Source: Rhodopirellula sp. SM50 | Lineage (GTDB): Bacteria > Planctomycetota > Planctomycetia > Pirellulales > Pirellulaceae | NCBI RefSeq assembly: GCF_002289565.1 | Contig: NZ_NTFY01000048.1 | Span: 1 to 48,617, forward strand | DNA: 48,617 nt | Direction: 5' to 3' | Part shown: positions 17,143 to 30,387 of the stretch, one piece after another | Layout of the letters: every line of letters begins with the position of its first letter | Numbering within the stretch: the first letter of the stretch is position 1 | Made by a program: the position numbers and the translations under genes | The notes under the pieces: model-generated | What the model was told of the DNA's origin: nothing | What the model saw: only the letters and a program-made list of their open reading frames with translations | The model's database searches: none

Positions 17143-17572
17143 TTTCCTTTCCCTTCGGTTGCGGGGCTTACAAGTTCGGCCTCGGTCTCGAATCAGCTGT
17201 AATGCAAACGCGGTGCCGATCGCGGTGGGATCGGGCGTCGATTTGGGCAGGACGTGGCGGGAAAGACACGAATTGCATGGCCGGCGTGGCGACCGGGGCA
17301 ATCGACCGTCCGGGGACGGAGGTCACGGCGGGATTCGCCTGTGCGATCGGGCGCGCCGGGGCACGCAGCTGTGCGACTGGGCACGAAAATCGGGTTTTTG
17401 GATGCGGCAAACCGTCACGTCTGGTGTGCGTTTCGCGGCGTTTCGCCGCTGTAGGGTCCAGATTTGGATTTAACACTCCGCCTTCGGCACCAAATTTGTT
17501 AAACAGCGGGCTTGTCGCGGTCGTCCCCGTAAAGACCGCATGGAAATCACTGACCAAGAATGAACGCCGCTG
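17143..17572. other. Divergent control region upstream of the cbb3 operon
   Basis: About 430 bases between the TerB-like gene (minus) and ccoNO (plus). No gene is convincing. An A/T-richer patch at 17461-17505 contains an inverted repeat, TTTAACA (17469-17475) and TGTTAAA (17497-17503), separated by 21 bases. I looked for an FNR-type TTGAT-N4-ATCAA box and did not find a good one. This is the likely promoter region of the oxidase operon. Confidence 0.5.
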
Positions 17573-19972
<2,400 letters not shown>

Positions 19973-19996
19973 ACGACCTTTTCGTGTGATTGAACC

Positions 19997-20176
19997 ATGA
20001 TCAAAGACTTAGTTTCCTTCATCGACTATTCCGCCTGTGCCGAGGTTGCGTTGGCACTTTTTGTAGGCACCTTTTTCCTGATCTTTTTCGGTGCGTTTCG
20101 GCTCAGCAAGAACGCCACGGAAAAGTTTGCCGCCATTCCATTAAGCGATCGAATCGAGGACCCGCGCAGTGAGTGA
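19997..20176 (+). CDS. ccoQ: cbb3 oxidase small subunit CcoQ
   Basis: A 59-residue single-pass membrane protein reading MIKDLVSFIDYSACAEVALA, then LFVGTFFLIFFGAFRLSK and a short soluble tail ending PLSDRIEDPRSE. Size, one transmembrane helix (about 17-36) and position between ccoO and ccoP identify it as CcoQ, which stabilises the oxidase complex. The stop overlaps the ccoP GTG start by 8 bases (20169-20176), indicating translational coupling. Confidence 0.87.
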   Translation: MIKDLVSFIDYSACAEVALALFVGTFFLIFFGAFRLSKNATEKFAAIPLSDRIEDPRSE

Positions 20177-20780
20177 AGCACCCAAGACCGACCACGCCTA
20201 CGACGGCATCGAAGAGTATGACAATCCGTTGCCGGGTTGGTGGAAGTGGTTGTTTATCGCGTCGATCGTTTTCAGCCCGTTCTATTGGGTGTATTACCAC
20301 AACGGCGCCAAAGGCCGATCGATCGAAGATCAATACGGAGTCGCATTGGCGGAAAACACACGCCTGCAATTTGCCGAGATCGGTGACTTGAAGTTGGATG
20401 GTCCGACGATCGCCAAATTCATGGCCAAAGACAGTTGGGTCAAGGTCGGCGAGTCGGTGTTTCGTGCCAATTGCGTGTCCTGTCATGGCCGCGAAGGCGA
20501 AGGCAAGGTCGGTCCGAACTTGACCGACGAGTCCTTTAAGAACGTCAGCGTGCTGGCCGACATCGGCAAAGTGATCAACAACGGCGCCGGAAACGGAGCG
20601 ATGCCGAAGTGGTCCAACCGGCTGCACATGAATGAAATCGTGTTGGTGTCGGCGTACGTCGCCACGCTGCGGGGGCAAAATGTGGAAGGCGGTCGGCCGG
20701 CCGAAGGACGCGAAATCCCGCCATGGCCGGAACCCGCGGCCGAGGAAGAACCGGCCGCCGACGAAGAGGCGAAGTCTTAG
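20169..20780 (+). CDS. ccoP: cbb3 oxidase cytochrome subunit CcoP, monohaem
   Basis: 203 residues: an N-terminal segment with the typical DGIEEYDNPLPGWWKWLF, one transmembrane helix (about 25-43), and a single cytochrome c domain with CVSCH at 102-106 and distal Met in GAMPKW. Canonical proteobacterial CcoP is about 300 residues with two haem motifs; only one exists here, so the membrane-distal haem domain is missing. The C terminus is Glu/Ala/Pro-rich like that of CcoNO. Start GTG 20169 overlaps ccoQ. It passes electrons to the CcoO haem and the binuclear centre. Confidence 0.94.
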   Translation: MSEAPKTDHAYDGIEEYDNPLPGWWKWLFIASIVFSPFYWVYYHNGAKGRSIEDQYGVALAENTRLQFAEIGDLKLDGPTIAKFMAKDSWVKVGESVFRANCVSCHGREGEGKVGPNLTDESFKNVSVLADIGKVINNGAGNGAMPKWSNRLHMNEIVLVSAYVATLRGQNVEGGRPAEGREIPPWPEPAAEEEPAADEEAKS

Positions 20781-20801
20781 GAGGATTCGAACAGAACAGA
20801 A

Positions 20802-22205
20802 ATGACCAAGACCGTACCGGACAACGACGCGCTACTGGAGTCTCCCCAACACGTGCTCAGCACGATGGAGCGAGATGGCAGTCGGCGCTGGTTGCGTCCG
20901 CGTTTGTCGACCGGGTCGTGGTGGCAGCGTCGCCGAGTTGTGGCGTATTTGTTGATGGTGGTGTTCGTCCTGGTCCCGCACCTGCGGATCGGCGGCAATC
21001 CGGTCATCTTGCTGGACATCGCGGCGCGCGAGTTTACGATCCTGGGGCGGACGTTTTTGCCGACCGATACGCTGTTGTTGGCGTTGTTGATGCTGACGGT
21101 ATTCGTCTCCATCGTCTTGGTCACCGCGGTCGCCGGCCGCGCCTGGTGCGGCTGGGCCTGTCCCCAGACGGTTTACATGGAGTTTCTGTTCCGGCCGATC
21201 GATCGGTTGTTTGAAGGGACCGTCGGCAAGGGCGGCAAGGCGAAACGATCTGGCGGCGCAGCGCTGCAGATCGCCCGATTCGGCGTTTACGTTCTGTTGT
21301 GCGGATTTCTTGCCCACACGTTCTTGGCTTACTTCGTCCGCACCGATCAACTCACCGAGTGGGTGACGAGTTCACCGATCCAACACCCGATCGCGTTTGC
21401 GGTCATGACGGCAACGCTGGGCCTGATGCTGTTTGATTTTATGTTTTTCCGCGAACAGCTTTGTCTGATCGCTTGCCCGTACGGCCGTTTCCAGTCGGTC
21501 ATGTTGGACGAACAATCGTTGATCGTCGCCTACGATCCTGTCCGCGGTGAGCCCCGCAAACGTGGCAAGCACCTGCCCGGCGACGGCGCGGGGGATTGTG
21601 TGGATTGCAATCAGTGCGTCGTGGTCTGTCCGACGGGCATTGATATCCGCGACGGGTTGCAAATGGAGTGCGTCAATTGCACCCAGTGTATCGATGCCTG
21701 TGACGACGTGATGGAAAAGGTCGGGTCACCGAAGGGGTTGATCCGCTACAGTTCTCAGGATTCGATCGCGGGAAAGGCGAAGAAGATGTTTCGCGCCCGG
21801 ACGATCGTCTATCCGGTGATTCTGTTGCTATTGATGAGCGGACTGGTGTTCGCGATTTCCACCAAGTCGGGATTCGACGCGCGGATCATTCGTCCCGGCG
21901 GAGCCCCGTTTACCGTTTACGCCGATGGCACCGCGTCCAACGAGTTTCGGGTTCGGTTGGTCAATCGCACGTCCGAGCCCCAGGATTACTCGTTGATCGC
22001 CGACGCGGAACAAAACGTGACGATCGAAGTGTTGGACGAAGAAAAGATGAGCCTGGAGCCCGGCGAGTCGGTGTTGGTTCCGGTTCACGTTACCTTTAAA
22101 GGCTCGATGACGCGTGGCAGTGGCCGCAAGGTGGTGGCGGCGACGATTTCGGATCAGAGCGACAACGTTCGCGAAGTAGAATTTTCACTGTTGGGACCCC
22201 GATAA
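20802..22205 (+). CDS. ccoG: cbb3 oxidase maturation ferredoxin CcoG
   Basis: 467 residues, the RdxA/FixG/CcoG family needed to reduce or deliver copper for cbb3 assembly. Several membrane helices (about 45-65, 83-110, 160-185, 200-225, 330-350) surround signature AWCGWACPQTVYMEFLFRP near 125. Two 4Fe-4S clusters are indicated by CVDCNQCVVVCP and CVNCTQCIDACD near 265-305. The C terminus is an Ig-like FixG domain (from about 370) with FRVRLVNRTSEPQDYSL. A GGAGG lies 17 bases before the ATG, wider than usual. The final base of its stop overlaps the ccoH start. Confidence 0.95.
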   Translation: MTKTVPDNDALLESPQHVLSTMERDGSRRWLRPRLSTGSWWQRRRVVAYLLMVVFVLVPHLRIGGNPVILLDIAAREFTILGRTFLPTDTLLLALLMLTVFVSIVLVTAVAGRAWCGWACPQTVYMEFLFRPIDRLFEGTVGKGGKAKRSGGAALQIARFGVYVLLCGFLAHTFLAYFVRTDQLTEWVTSSPIQHPIAFAVMTATLGLMLFDFMFFREQLCLIACPYGRFQSVMLDEQSLIVAYDPVRGEPRKRGKHLPGDGAGDCVDCNQCVVVCPTGIDIRDGLQMECVNCTQCIDACDDVMEKVGSPKGLIRYSSQDSIAGKAKKMFRARTIVYPVILLLLMSGLVFAISTKSGFDARIIRPGGAPFTVYADGTASNEFRVRLVNRTSEPQDYSLIADAEQNVTIEVLDEEKMSLEPGESVLVPVHVTFKGSMTRGSGRKVVAATISDQSDNVREVEFSLLGPR

Positions 22206-22729
22206 TGGCAACGGCGACGGCAATCGAATCGAACGAATCGGCGGAACGCCGCGCCAAGCGGTTTTGGATCGGCTTGGTCGTGTTTCTGTTTGTGATCCAG
22301 AGCACGATCATGGGGTTGGTGATGCATCTTGCTATCGGCGATCCGTCGGCTGCCGTGGTGCCCGATTACCATAACCGGGCGCTCAACTGGGACGCGATAC
22401 GGCGAACGTTGGGGGCCGCCGATCGACTGGGGTGGCAGGTCAGCTTTGAAGCCTCCGATGTGGCCGACGGCCGCGGCATGCGGGCGCTGGAATTGAAGCT
22501 CGTCGATCGTGACGGGTTGCCGCTGGACGGCTTGGTGGTCAGCGGCCAGTTGTACCACCATGCCCGAGCTGGCGACGTCCGCCCGATCGCTTTGAAGTCT
22601 GTCGGCGAAGGGAAGTACTTGGCGTTGGCACCGGCGGCGGAAGCGGGCATTTGGCAATTGGAAATCAAGATTGATGGCGGTTCGGAACCGGCTGCACAAT
22701 CGTTGACGTTCCACATCGAAGGCGAGTGA
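22205..22729 (+). CDS. ccoH: FixH/CcoH oxidase assembly protein
   Basis: 174 residues with one membrane helix (about 20-43, FWIGLVVFLFVIQSTIMGLV) and a periplasmic beta-sandwich domain. The pattern VVPDYHNRALNWDA after the helix matches FixH. FixH/CcoH is an assembly factor that stabilises cbb3 and cooperates with the CcoI copper pump. The ATG shares one base with the ccoG stop codon (TAATG), and its own stop overlaps the next start (TGATG), so three genes are translationally coupled. Confidence 0.9.
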   Translation: MATATAIESNESAERRAKRFWIGLVVFLFVIQSTIMGLVMHLAIGDPSAAVVPDYHNRALNWDAIRRTLGAADRLGWQVSFEASDVADGRGMRALELKLVDRDGLPLDGLVVSGQLYHHARAGDVRPIALKSVGEGKYLALAPAAEAGIWQLEIKIDGGSEPAAQSLTFHIEGE

Positions 22730-23529
22730 TGGACACGATTTTTGTACTTGTGACGGCGGTGGTGACCGCCAGCGTGTTGGGCAGCATGCACTGCGTCGGC
22801 ATGTGCGGCCCGTTGGCGATCTGGGCCAGCGGCGGCGGTGACCAAGTCAGTCGCGGTACGCTGGTGACGTCGACGGCACTGTACCACTTGGGACGGCTGG
22901 CGACGTACACGTTGGCCGGATGCGTCGCCGGATTGATCGGCAGCGTGATCGACATCGGCGGAGCGACGTTGGGCATCCAAGTCGCGGCGGCCAGGGTGGT
23001 CGGCGCGGTGATGATTTCGATGGGGCTGTGGAAGCTGTGGAGTCTGTGGGCGGGACGATCCAAGAGCACCGCGGTCGCTCCCTCAGCGGTGGGCAAGGTG
23101 CTCGTCAAGCTGCGCCCGTATATCTTTCGCTTGCCGGTTGCCGGACGGGGATTTGCGACGGGGTTGTTGACGACGTTGCTGCCGTGTGGCTGGTTGTACT
23201 TGTTCGCGTTGATCGCGGCGGGAACGGGCAGCCCGACGCGAGGGGCGATCGTGATGGCCGCGTTTTGGCTCGGCAGTGTCCCGGCGTTGGTCGCGTTAGT
23301 CGCCGGGTTGCGGGTGTTGTCGCTTCGATTTGCCCGCCTGATCCCCGCATTGGCCGCGTTGATGCTGATTTTTGCGGGCTGCTTCACGGCATCGGGGCGC
23401 GGATTCAGCGGGCTGGAATCGTTGCAGGAACTCAAATCGTCCGGAACGACGATCGAGCAGGTCGATCAAGCGGGCGAGAAAGTGCTCCCGTGCTGCCAGG
23501 TGAAGGACCCTCAGCCTGGGCAGGATTGA
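22729..23529 (+). CDS. TauE/SafE-like membrane protein (COG2836), copper-linked
   Basis: 266 residues and six or more membrane helices. It opens with a helix leading into GSMHCVGMCGPLAIWASGGG near residues 20-40, the family's Cys/Met-rich signature, and has a second HLGRLATYTLAGCVAGL helix and LPCGWLYLFALIAAG. This DsbD_2/TauE-like family is regularly found between fixH and ccoI and is thought to help copper delivery to cbb3, though 'sulfite exporter' is the usual database label. I used ATG 22729 (TGATG overlap with ccoH); an in-frame GTG one codon upstream is possible. The short soluble C terminus ends with a CC pair (KVLPCCQVKD). Confidence 0.87.
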   Translation: MDTIFVLVTAVVTASVLGSMHCVGMCGPLAIWASGGGDQVSRGTLVTSTALYHLGRLATYTLAGCVAGLIGSVIDIGGATLGIQVAAARVVGAVMISMGLWKLWSLWAGRSKSTAVAPSAVGKVLVKLRPYIFRLPVAGRGFATGLLTTLLPCGWLYLFALIAAGTGSPTRGAIVMAAFWLGSVPALVALVAGLRVLSLRFARLIPALAALMLIFAGCFTASGRGFSGLESLQELKSSGTTIEQVDQAGEKVLPCCQVKDPQPGQD

Positions 23530-23551
23530 GAGGCATGCGTACCATCTGACC

Positions 23552-26038
23552 ATGTCATCGACCGCCCCCACCCCGGACACCGTTTCGAATGATCAGCCCC
23601 AGCGCTGTGAGATTCCCTGTGTGCATTGTGGGTTGCCGACCGTTTGCAGCACCGTTGACGATCCGACGCGGGTGTTTTGTTGCGGTGGTTGTCGTCAGGC
23701 GTACGAGTTGATCCATGGCTGGGGACTGGATGATTACTACGCGATCCGCGACCGATCGGGCGGATCAGCCGGCATATTTACGAGAGCGGATGCGTCACGC
23801 TACGACTGCTTTGACGACGATCAGTATCTGGGCGCTTCGGCGCCCCGGCGAGCGGCCGACGGCAGCCTGTCGACGGAGCTGTCGGTCAGCGGCTTGCACT
23901 GTGCGGCCTGTGCCTGGCTGATCGAGAACGTCGCCGGGCGGACGCGGGGTTGGCGGCTGGCGCGGGTTAAGCTGAATCGCCACACCGTTCAAATCGTATT
24001 CGATCCCGAACAGATCAAACTCAGCGAGATCGCCCATCTGGTCGGCAAGTTGGGTTACACGCTGTCGCCGCTGACGACCGAGCCGGTGGACCGGTTCCGC
24101 CAGGAGAACCGCCGTCTGTTGATGCAGATCGCCGTGGCCGGTTTTTGCGCGGCCAATGCGATGTGGATCGCGATCGCACTTTATGCCGGTGATGCGTCGG
24201 GCGTGGCCAGCGAGCACCGGCTGTTTTTGCGGATTGCCGCGGCGGTGTTGGGGATTGCCACGGTTGCGTTTCCGGGCCGGACGTTTTTTGTCAGCGCCCT
24301 GGCGGCGCTGCGAAACTGGACGCCGCACATGGACCTGCCGGTCGCGTTGGGGCTGTCGGTGGGCACGATCGTCGGGCTGGTCAACGCGATCAGCGGCAGC
24401 GGTGAAGTTTATTTCGATTCGTTGGCGATGCTGGTGTTCTTATTGTTGATCGGGCGTTGGATTCAATTCCGGCAACAGCATCGGGCGGCCAGCGCGGTGG
24501 ATCTGCTGTTGCGGATCACCCCCCAGCATGCCCGATTGGTCGATGAAGATTCCGCCGATGCTCCGTCGCGCTGGGTGATGGTCAACTCGCTGACCGCGGG
24601 ACAGGTGATTCGTGTCAACGTGTCCGAGAGCATTCCCGTTGATGGGCGGATCGTCGAGGGCGAAACGATGGTCGATCGATCGTTGTTGACCGGCGAAAGT
24701 GTCCCGGTGGACGCCAACGTCGGCGACGGCGTGACCGCGGGCACGGTCAACCTGTCGCGGCCGATCACGGTGCGTGTCGAAGCGATCGGGGCGGACAGTC
24801 GGATCGGGCGGGTGATGGAATCGGTCGAGGCGGCGATGGCGCAGCGGACGCCGATCGTGCAGTTGGCCGACCGGATCGGTGGCGTTTTTGTCGTCGTGGT
24901 GACGCTGTTGGCGGTGATCGCGTTTGCCGCGTGGGCGCACCGCGGAATCGATCTCGCCACGGCCCATGCGACGTCGTTGTTGATCGTCGCCTGTCCGTGT
25001 GCACTGGCGCTGGCGACCCCGCTTGCGATCGCGGTCTCGCTCGGCCGCGCGGCGAAACGAAAGATCTTGATTCGCGACGGAGATGTGTTGCAACAGCTCA
25101 GCGGCCGCGGCACGGTGTGGTTTGACAAGACAGGCACGTTGACCGAAGGGCGTCCCCGAGCGGAATTGGTTGATGGGCCGACAGAGGCCTTGCGGATGGC
25201 CGCGGCGATCGAACGTGAGTGTTGTCATCCGATCGCCGATGCGATCTTGCGTGAAGCGGATCGGTTGGACCTTGCGCCGCCGTCGCAGGTGGAGGCGATC
25301 GAGTTGAGCACCGGAGGAATCTCGGGCCGCTGCGAAGGAAGCCGGGTCGACGTGGGCAACGAAGCCTTTCTGCGGCGCCAAGGCGTTGTGCCGCCGACGG
25401 AGATTCTGGATCAGACGCTACGTTGTCTGGAGAATCAAACCACACCCGTGATCGTCGCGGTCGATGGACTCGCGATCGCGGTGCTGGCGATCGCCGATCC
25501 GATTAAACGTGACGCCAAAGCGACGGTCGACCGGATCCGCCAAGCGGGCTGGGCCGTGGGGATTTTGTCGGGGGACCACCGCGAGTTGGTTGACAAAGTG
25601 TCGCGCCGCGTCGGCATCGATCCGCAACATGCGTTGGGCGGACTTTCACCGGAAGACAAATTGAAACGCGTGACCATTGCCGCCGCAGGGCCGGTGGTGA
25701 TGATCGGCGACGGTGCCAACGACGCGGCGGCGTTGGCGGCGGCGGACGTGGGGATCGCGGTGCGTGGGGGGGCCGAGGTGAGTCTGCAGGCCGCGCCGGT
25801 GTTCGTCGCGTCGGGAACGCTGGAGAGTGTCGCGGACTTGATGGACGCTTCGCGGCGGACCAACCAATTGATTCGGACGACGTTTGCGGTGTCGCTGGCC
25901 TACAATGTAGTCGCTGTGGTGTTGGCGATCTTGGGTTTCATCAGCCCCCTGGTCGCCGCGGTGTTGATGCCGATCAGTTCCGTGTCCGTATTGTCGCTGA
26001 CACTCGCTTGGCCGACCTTTGCCGATGACGCATCGTAA
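23552..26038 (+). CDS. ccoI: Cu+-transporting P1B-ATPase CcoI
   Basis: An 828-residue copper pump that supplies copper for cbb3 assembly. The N terminus has a Cys-rich zinc-ribbon-like extension (CVHCGLPTVC, then CCGGC) followed by a heavy-metal-associated domain with CAAC at 117-120. Membrane signature CPC is at 481-483 in ACPCALALATPLA, the phosphorylation site DKTGT starts at Asp525, ECCHPIADAIL contains the HP motif, and GDGANDAAALAAADVG is the hinge. The extended N terminus is typical of FixI/CcoI rather than CopA. The downstream 315 bases before ccoS hold a palindromic repeat. Confidence 0.95.
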   Translation: MSSTAPTPDTVSNDQPQRCEIPCVHCGLPTVCSTVDDPTRVFCCGGCRQAYELIHGWGLDDYYAIRDRSGGSAGIFTRADASRYDCFDDDQYLGASAPRRAADGSLSTELSVSGLHCAACAWLIENVAGRTRGWRLARVKLNRHTVQIVFDPEQIKLSEIAHLVGKLGYTLSPLTTEPVDRFRQENRRLLMQIAVAGFCAANAMWIAIALYAGDASGVASEHRLFLRIAAAVLGIATVAFPGRTFFVSALAALRNWTPHMDLPVALGLSVGTIVGLVNAISGSGEVYFDSLAMLVFLLLIGRWIQFRQQHRAASAVDLLLRITPQHARLVDEDSADAPSRWVMVNSLTAGQVIRVNVSESIPVDGRIVEGETMVDRSLLTGESVPVDANVGDGVTAGTVNLSRPITVRVEAIGADSRIGRVMESVEAAMAQRTPIVQLADRIGGVFVVVVTLLAVIAFAAWAHRGIDLATAHATSLLIVACPCALALATPLAIAVSLGRAAKRKILIRDGDVLQQLSGRGTVWFDKTGTLTEGRPRAELVDGPTEALRMAAAIERECCHPIADAILREADRLDLAPPSQVEAIELSTGGISGRCEGSRVDVGNEAFLRRQGVVPPTEILDQTLRCLENQTTPVIVAVDGLAIAVLAIADPIKRDAKATVDRIRQAGWAVGILSGDHRELVDKVSRRVGIDPQHALGGLSPEDKLKRVTIAAAGPVVMIGDGANDAAALAAADVGIAVRGGAEVSLQAAPVFVASGTLESVADLMDASRRTNQLIRTTFAVSLAYNVVAVVLAILGFISPLVAAVLMPISSVSVLSLTLAWPTFADDAS

Positions 26039-26352
26039 ATTGGTGGCAAGCGAGGTGTATTGACATGGCGCGAGCATACGTGTCGAGTTTCGCCTGAAGG
26101 CGATTCCCGGTCGCTGCATAGCAGCGACAGTGGGCGGCTAAAGCCCAATACCGCTAAGTTAAGCGTGGTTTCCTCAACTCGGTGCCCGTAGGCTCGCGCC
26201 AAACGGCTGATATTCGTTTGACATCAGCCGGTTCGCGCCAGCGTCCGGGCCTCCCCGTCGAGCTTAACTTAGCGGTATTGGGCTAAAGCCTGCACACCAA
26301 CGCTTGCTGAATCCTATGCTGCGTGTGTCCCTGCTATTGGAGTGTTCGCAAA
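26039..26352. other. Intergenic region between ccoI and ccoS
   Basis: This 314-base gap splits an otherwise tight operon. It is filled by a long imperfect palindrome (26136-26290) listed separately; a smaller hairpin GTCGCTGCATAGCAGCGAC lies at about 26110-26128 (arms GTCGCTGC and GCAGCGAC). No coding sequence is evident. Both hairpins could reduce read-through or stabilise the upstream message. Confidence 0.65.
26136..26290. repeat. Long palindromic repeat inside the cco operon
   Basis: Left arm 26136-26164 (GGCTAAAGCCCAATACCGCT and on to AAGTTAAGC) pairs with right arm 26262-26290 (GCTTAACTTAGCGGTATTGG and on to GCTAAAGCC) over 29 bases with about two mismatches. Between them a second, less perfect stem is formed by GCTCGCGCCAAACGGCTGAT and ATCAGCCGGTTCGCGCCAGC. 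The GGCTCGCGCC core is shared with the 94-bp family. A degraded half-site occurs at 30357-30387. It looks like a non-autonomous palindromic element. Confidence 0.88.
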
Positions 26353-26538
26353 ATGAGTGTGCTATACATCGCATTGCCGATCGCGTTGCTATTGGGCGGA
26401 GGCGGGCTGTTGGCATGCCTGTATTGCATCCGGGACGGTCAGTACGACGATTTAGATTCGCCGTCGGTGCGGATCTTGGTGGATGAGCACCGCGTGGACG
26501 AACAGGCCCAACTGAATGAAGAACTTAGGGAGCCCTAA
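26353..26538 (+). CDS. ccoS: cbb3 oxidase maturation protein CcoS
   Basis: A 61-residue single-pass membrane protein. It begins MSVLYIALPIALLLGGGGLL, the N-terminal helix, and continues with ACLYCIRDGQYDDLDSPSVR, the CcoS signature in which 'GQYDDLDSP' is highly conserved. CcoS is required for inserting haem b and copper into CcoN. It follows ccoI as in most cco clusters, though a repeat separates them here. It lies 57 bases before copA. Confidence 0.92.
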   Translation: MSVLYIALPIALLLGGGGLLACLYCIRDGQYDDLDSPSVRILVDEHRVDEQAQLNEELREP

Positions 26539-26595
26539 CCGAGAGCGGCAAAGGGGATTGGTGGGATTGCTAAACCGGATGTTTTGGAAAAAGTG

Positions 26596-28884
<2,289 letters not shown>

Positions 28885-29004
28885 AGGGGTAGGAAGATTT
28901 TGGGGGTAGGAAGATTGATTCAATCGAATTGAGGGTGTGTTTCGACACTTCTCGCTGAACGCCACCAGATTTGATTCAAGACGCCCGTTGGACGACGGAG
29001 GATT

Positions 29005-29096
29005 GGTCAAAAAATTTGGTGGTCAAAAAATTTGGTGGTCAAAAAATTTGGTGATCAAAAAATTTGGTGGTCAAAAAATTTGGTGATCAAAAAATG
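29005..29096. repeat. Tandem 16-bp repeats GGTCAAAAAATTTGGT
   Basis: Five full copies and one partial copy in exact 16-bp register. Units 1, 2, 3 and 5 start GGTC, while units 4 and 6 start GATC, changing only that base. About 140 bases on, ATTTTTTGACCAACC appears twice in opposite orientation (29236-29266), so the array could pair with them into a long A/T-rich stem between converging genes. Confidence 0.9.
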
Positions 29097-29235
29097 AAGA
29101 GTTCCGCCAGGGGGAGGCAGATATCATTCGTCGGGAACCCCAACGAGACAGTGAATCGACAGCTGCGGTTCAGCACGGCCTTAGTGGTTGATTCTCATTG
29201 ATTCACTCGTACCCGTGTCCTGTGTCTCTTTTCTT

Positions 29236-29266
29236 ATTTTTTGACCAACCAATTTTTTGACCAACC
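29236..29266. repeat. Two inverted partial copies of the 16-bp repeat
   Basis: ATTTTTTGACCAACC at 29236-29250 and AATTTTTTGACCAACC at 29251-29266 are reverse-complement relatives of the GGTCAAAAAATTTGGT array at 29005. For minus-strand reading toward the epimerase gene they lie just downstream of its stop codon at 29294. Confidence 0.8.
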
Positions 29267-29293
29267 TTCTTGCCCATCGCATTCGGGAATGCG

Positions 29294-30349
29294 TTAATCG
29301 ACGTGCCCCTTGGGAGTCACCTTGCCGGGTGCCGACCATGGCTTGATCCAACCGTTGTCGAGGTACCAGCGTGTGGTGTCGTCGATCCTCTCTTGAAGCG
29401 TCTTGGCGGGGCGAAAGCCGGTTTCGCGGCGCAGTCGATCGGCGTTACAGGCCCACGATCCCGCCGTCGCCTCCCGGGCCTTGTCGATGCTGAGGATGTG
29501 TGGCCGACCGCGTAGCCGCGAGAGGAACTCGTTGACGGCGGCGATGACCCAAATCGCTGCCGAGGGGCCGCGTACGATGTAAACGTGTTTCTTTCCCAAT
29601 GATCGACCGATTTGTCGTCCCAGTTCGGCATAGCTAGGCGTCTCGTCGGCGGCGGCGAAGTAGATGCCTTGGTGACAGGCGGCGTCGCTACAAAGTCGTT
29701 TGCCGCGGGCGGCGACATCCGTCAGCGCATGGCAAAGGTCATCGACATGGACCACGGAGAAGACATGGTCGGCGAAGCTGGGGACGAGATGCAGGCTCCA
29801 TTTGGCGATGCCGTTGAACATTTCAAATCCGTCGCGATCTCCGGGGCCGAGGACGATCGGCGGGCGGACGATGGAAACCGGTAGTGACGCGGCGAACTCA
29901 CGCACGGCGGATTCGCCGCTGAGTTTACTTTTGCCATAGTCGGAGACCGGTGCCGGCGGGTCGGCTTCGGTGCGCGGCGTCGATCCAGAACAGGGGCCGG
30001 CGGCGGCCAACGAGGAAACGTGCACGAAGGTCGGGGGAGCGTCGAGGGCGGCACAGCAAGCGGCCAGGTGCTTGGGGCCCAACACGTTGGCTTGCTCGAA
30101 GTCTGGCTTGCGGAGCGCTTTCGTTGTGCCGGCCAGATTAAAAACGATCTCACAATCGCGGACGGCTTCCTCCAGGGATCGCGGGTCGGAAAAGTCGCCG
30201 ACGATGAAACGTGGGTTCAACGGCTCCAGTGGCCGGGGATCGGAACTCGATCGAACCAGACACGTTACCTGATCGCCTTGTTGCGTCAGATGTCGGACCA
30301 ACTGAGTTCCAATGAAACCGGTGGCCCCGGTGACTAAAACGTTGGCCAT
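29294..30349 (-). CDS. NAD(P)-dependent SDR epimerase/dehydratase
   Basis: 351 residues of the extended short-chain dehydrogenase family (COG0451). The nucleotide-binding motif GATGFIGTQLVRHL is near residues 7-20, the acidic residue ending strand 2/3 is in GDFSDP, and active-site DYGKSKL (YxxxK) lies near 145. The fold continues to about residue 330. Family members epimerise, reduce or dehydrate NDP-sugars or isoprenoid substrates; substrate is not readable. I chose ATG 30349 with GAGAG before it because a longer frame would overlap the DUF1552 gene's end. It follows that gene by 28 bases, but has no obvious functional link to it. Confidence 0.9.
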   Translation of the reverse strand: MANVLVTGATGFIGTQLVRHLTQQGDQVTCLVRSSSDPRPLEPLNPRFIVGDFSDPRSLEEAVRDCEIVFNLAGTTKALRKPDFEQANVLGPKHLAACCAALDAPPTFVHVSSLAAAGPCSGSTPRTEADPPAPVSDYGKSKLSGESAVREFAASLPVSIVRPPIVLGPGDRDGFEMFNGIAKWSLHLVPSFADHVFSVVHVDDLCHALTDVAARGKRLCSDAACHQGIYFAAADETPSYAELGRQIGRSLGKKHVYIVRGPSAAIWVIAAVNEFLSRLRGRPHILSIDKAREATAGSWACNADRLRRETGFRPAKTLQERIDDTTRWYLDNGWIKPWSAPGKVTPKGHVD

Positions 30350-30356
30350 GACTCTC

Positions 30357-30387
30357 ACGCTAACTTCGCGGTGTGGGCTAAGCCCGT
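30357..30387. repeat. Degenerate half-copy of the 26136-26290 palindromic repeat
   Basis: GCTAACTTCGCGGTGTGGGCTAAGCC resembles the right arm GCTTAACTTAGCGGTATTGGGCTAAAGCC with a few substitutions and deletions. It covers the stop codon of the DUF1552 gene (TAG read from 30378-30380) and ends just before the epimerase start. The repeat has been partly incorporated into the coding boundary. Confidence 0.55.

Larger units (their letters stand above)
28885..29293. other. Convergent intergenic region with A/T-rich tandem repeats
   Basis: About 410 bases between copA (plus) and the epimerase gene (minus), which converge. It contains the 16-bp tandem array at 29005-29096 and inverted partial copies at 29236-29266. 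A short duplicated GGGGTAGGAAGATT also occurs at about 28886-28915. No coding frame is convincing. The region may serve as a bidirectional terminator. Confidence 0.6.

Noticed and set aside
17143..17572. FNR/ANR box upstream of the cbb3 operon
   Set aside because: No TTGAT-N4-ATCAA-like site; only a TTTAACA/TGTTAAA repeat with too large a spacing was seen.
29005..29096. Possible CRISPR array
   Set aside because: Units are contiguous 16-mers without spacers.
28885..29293. Insertion sequence remnant
   Set aside because: No transposase fragment or target duplication was seen; only simple repeats.
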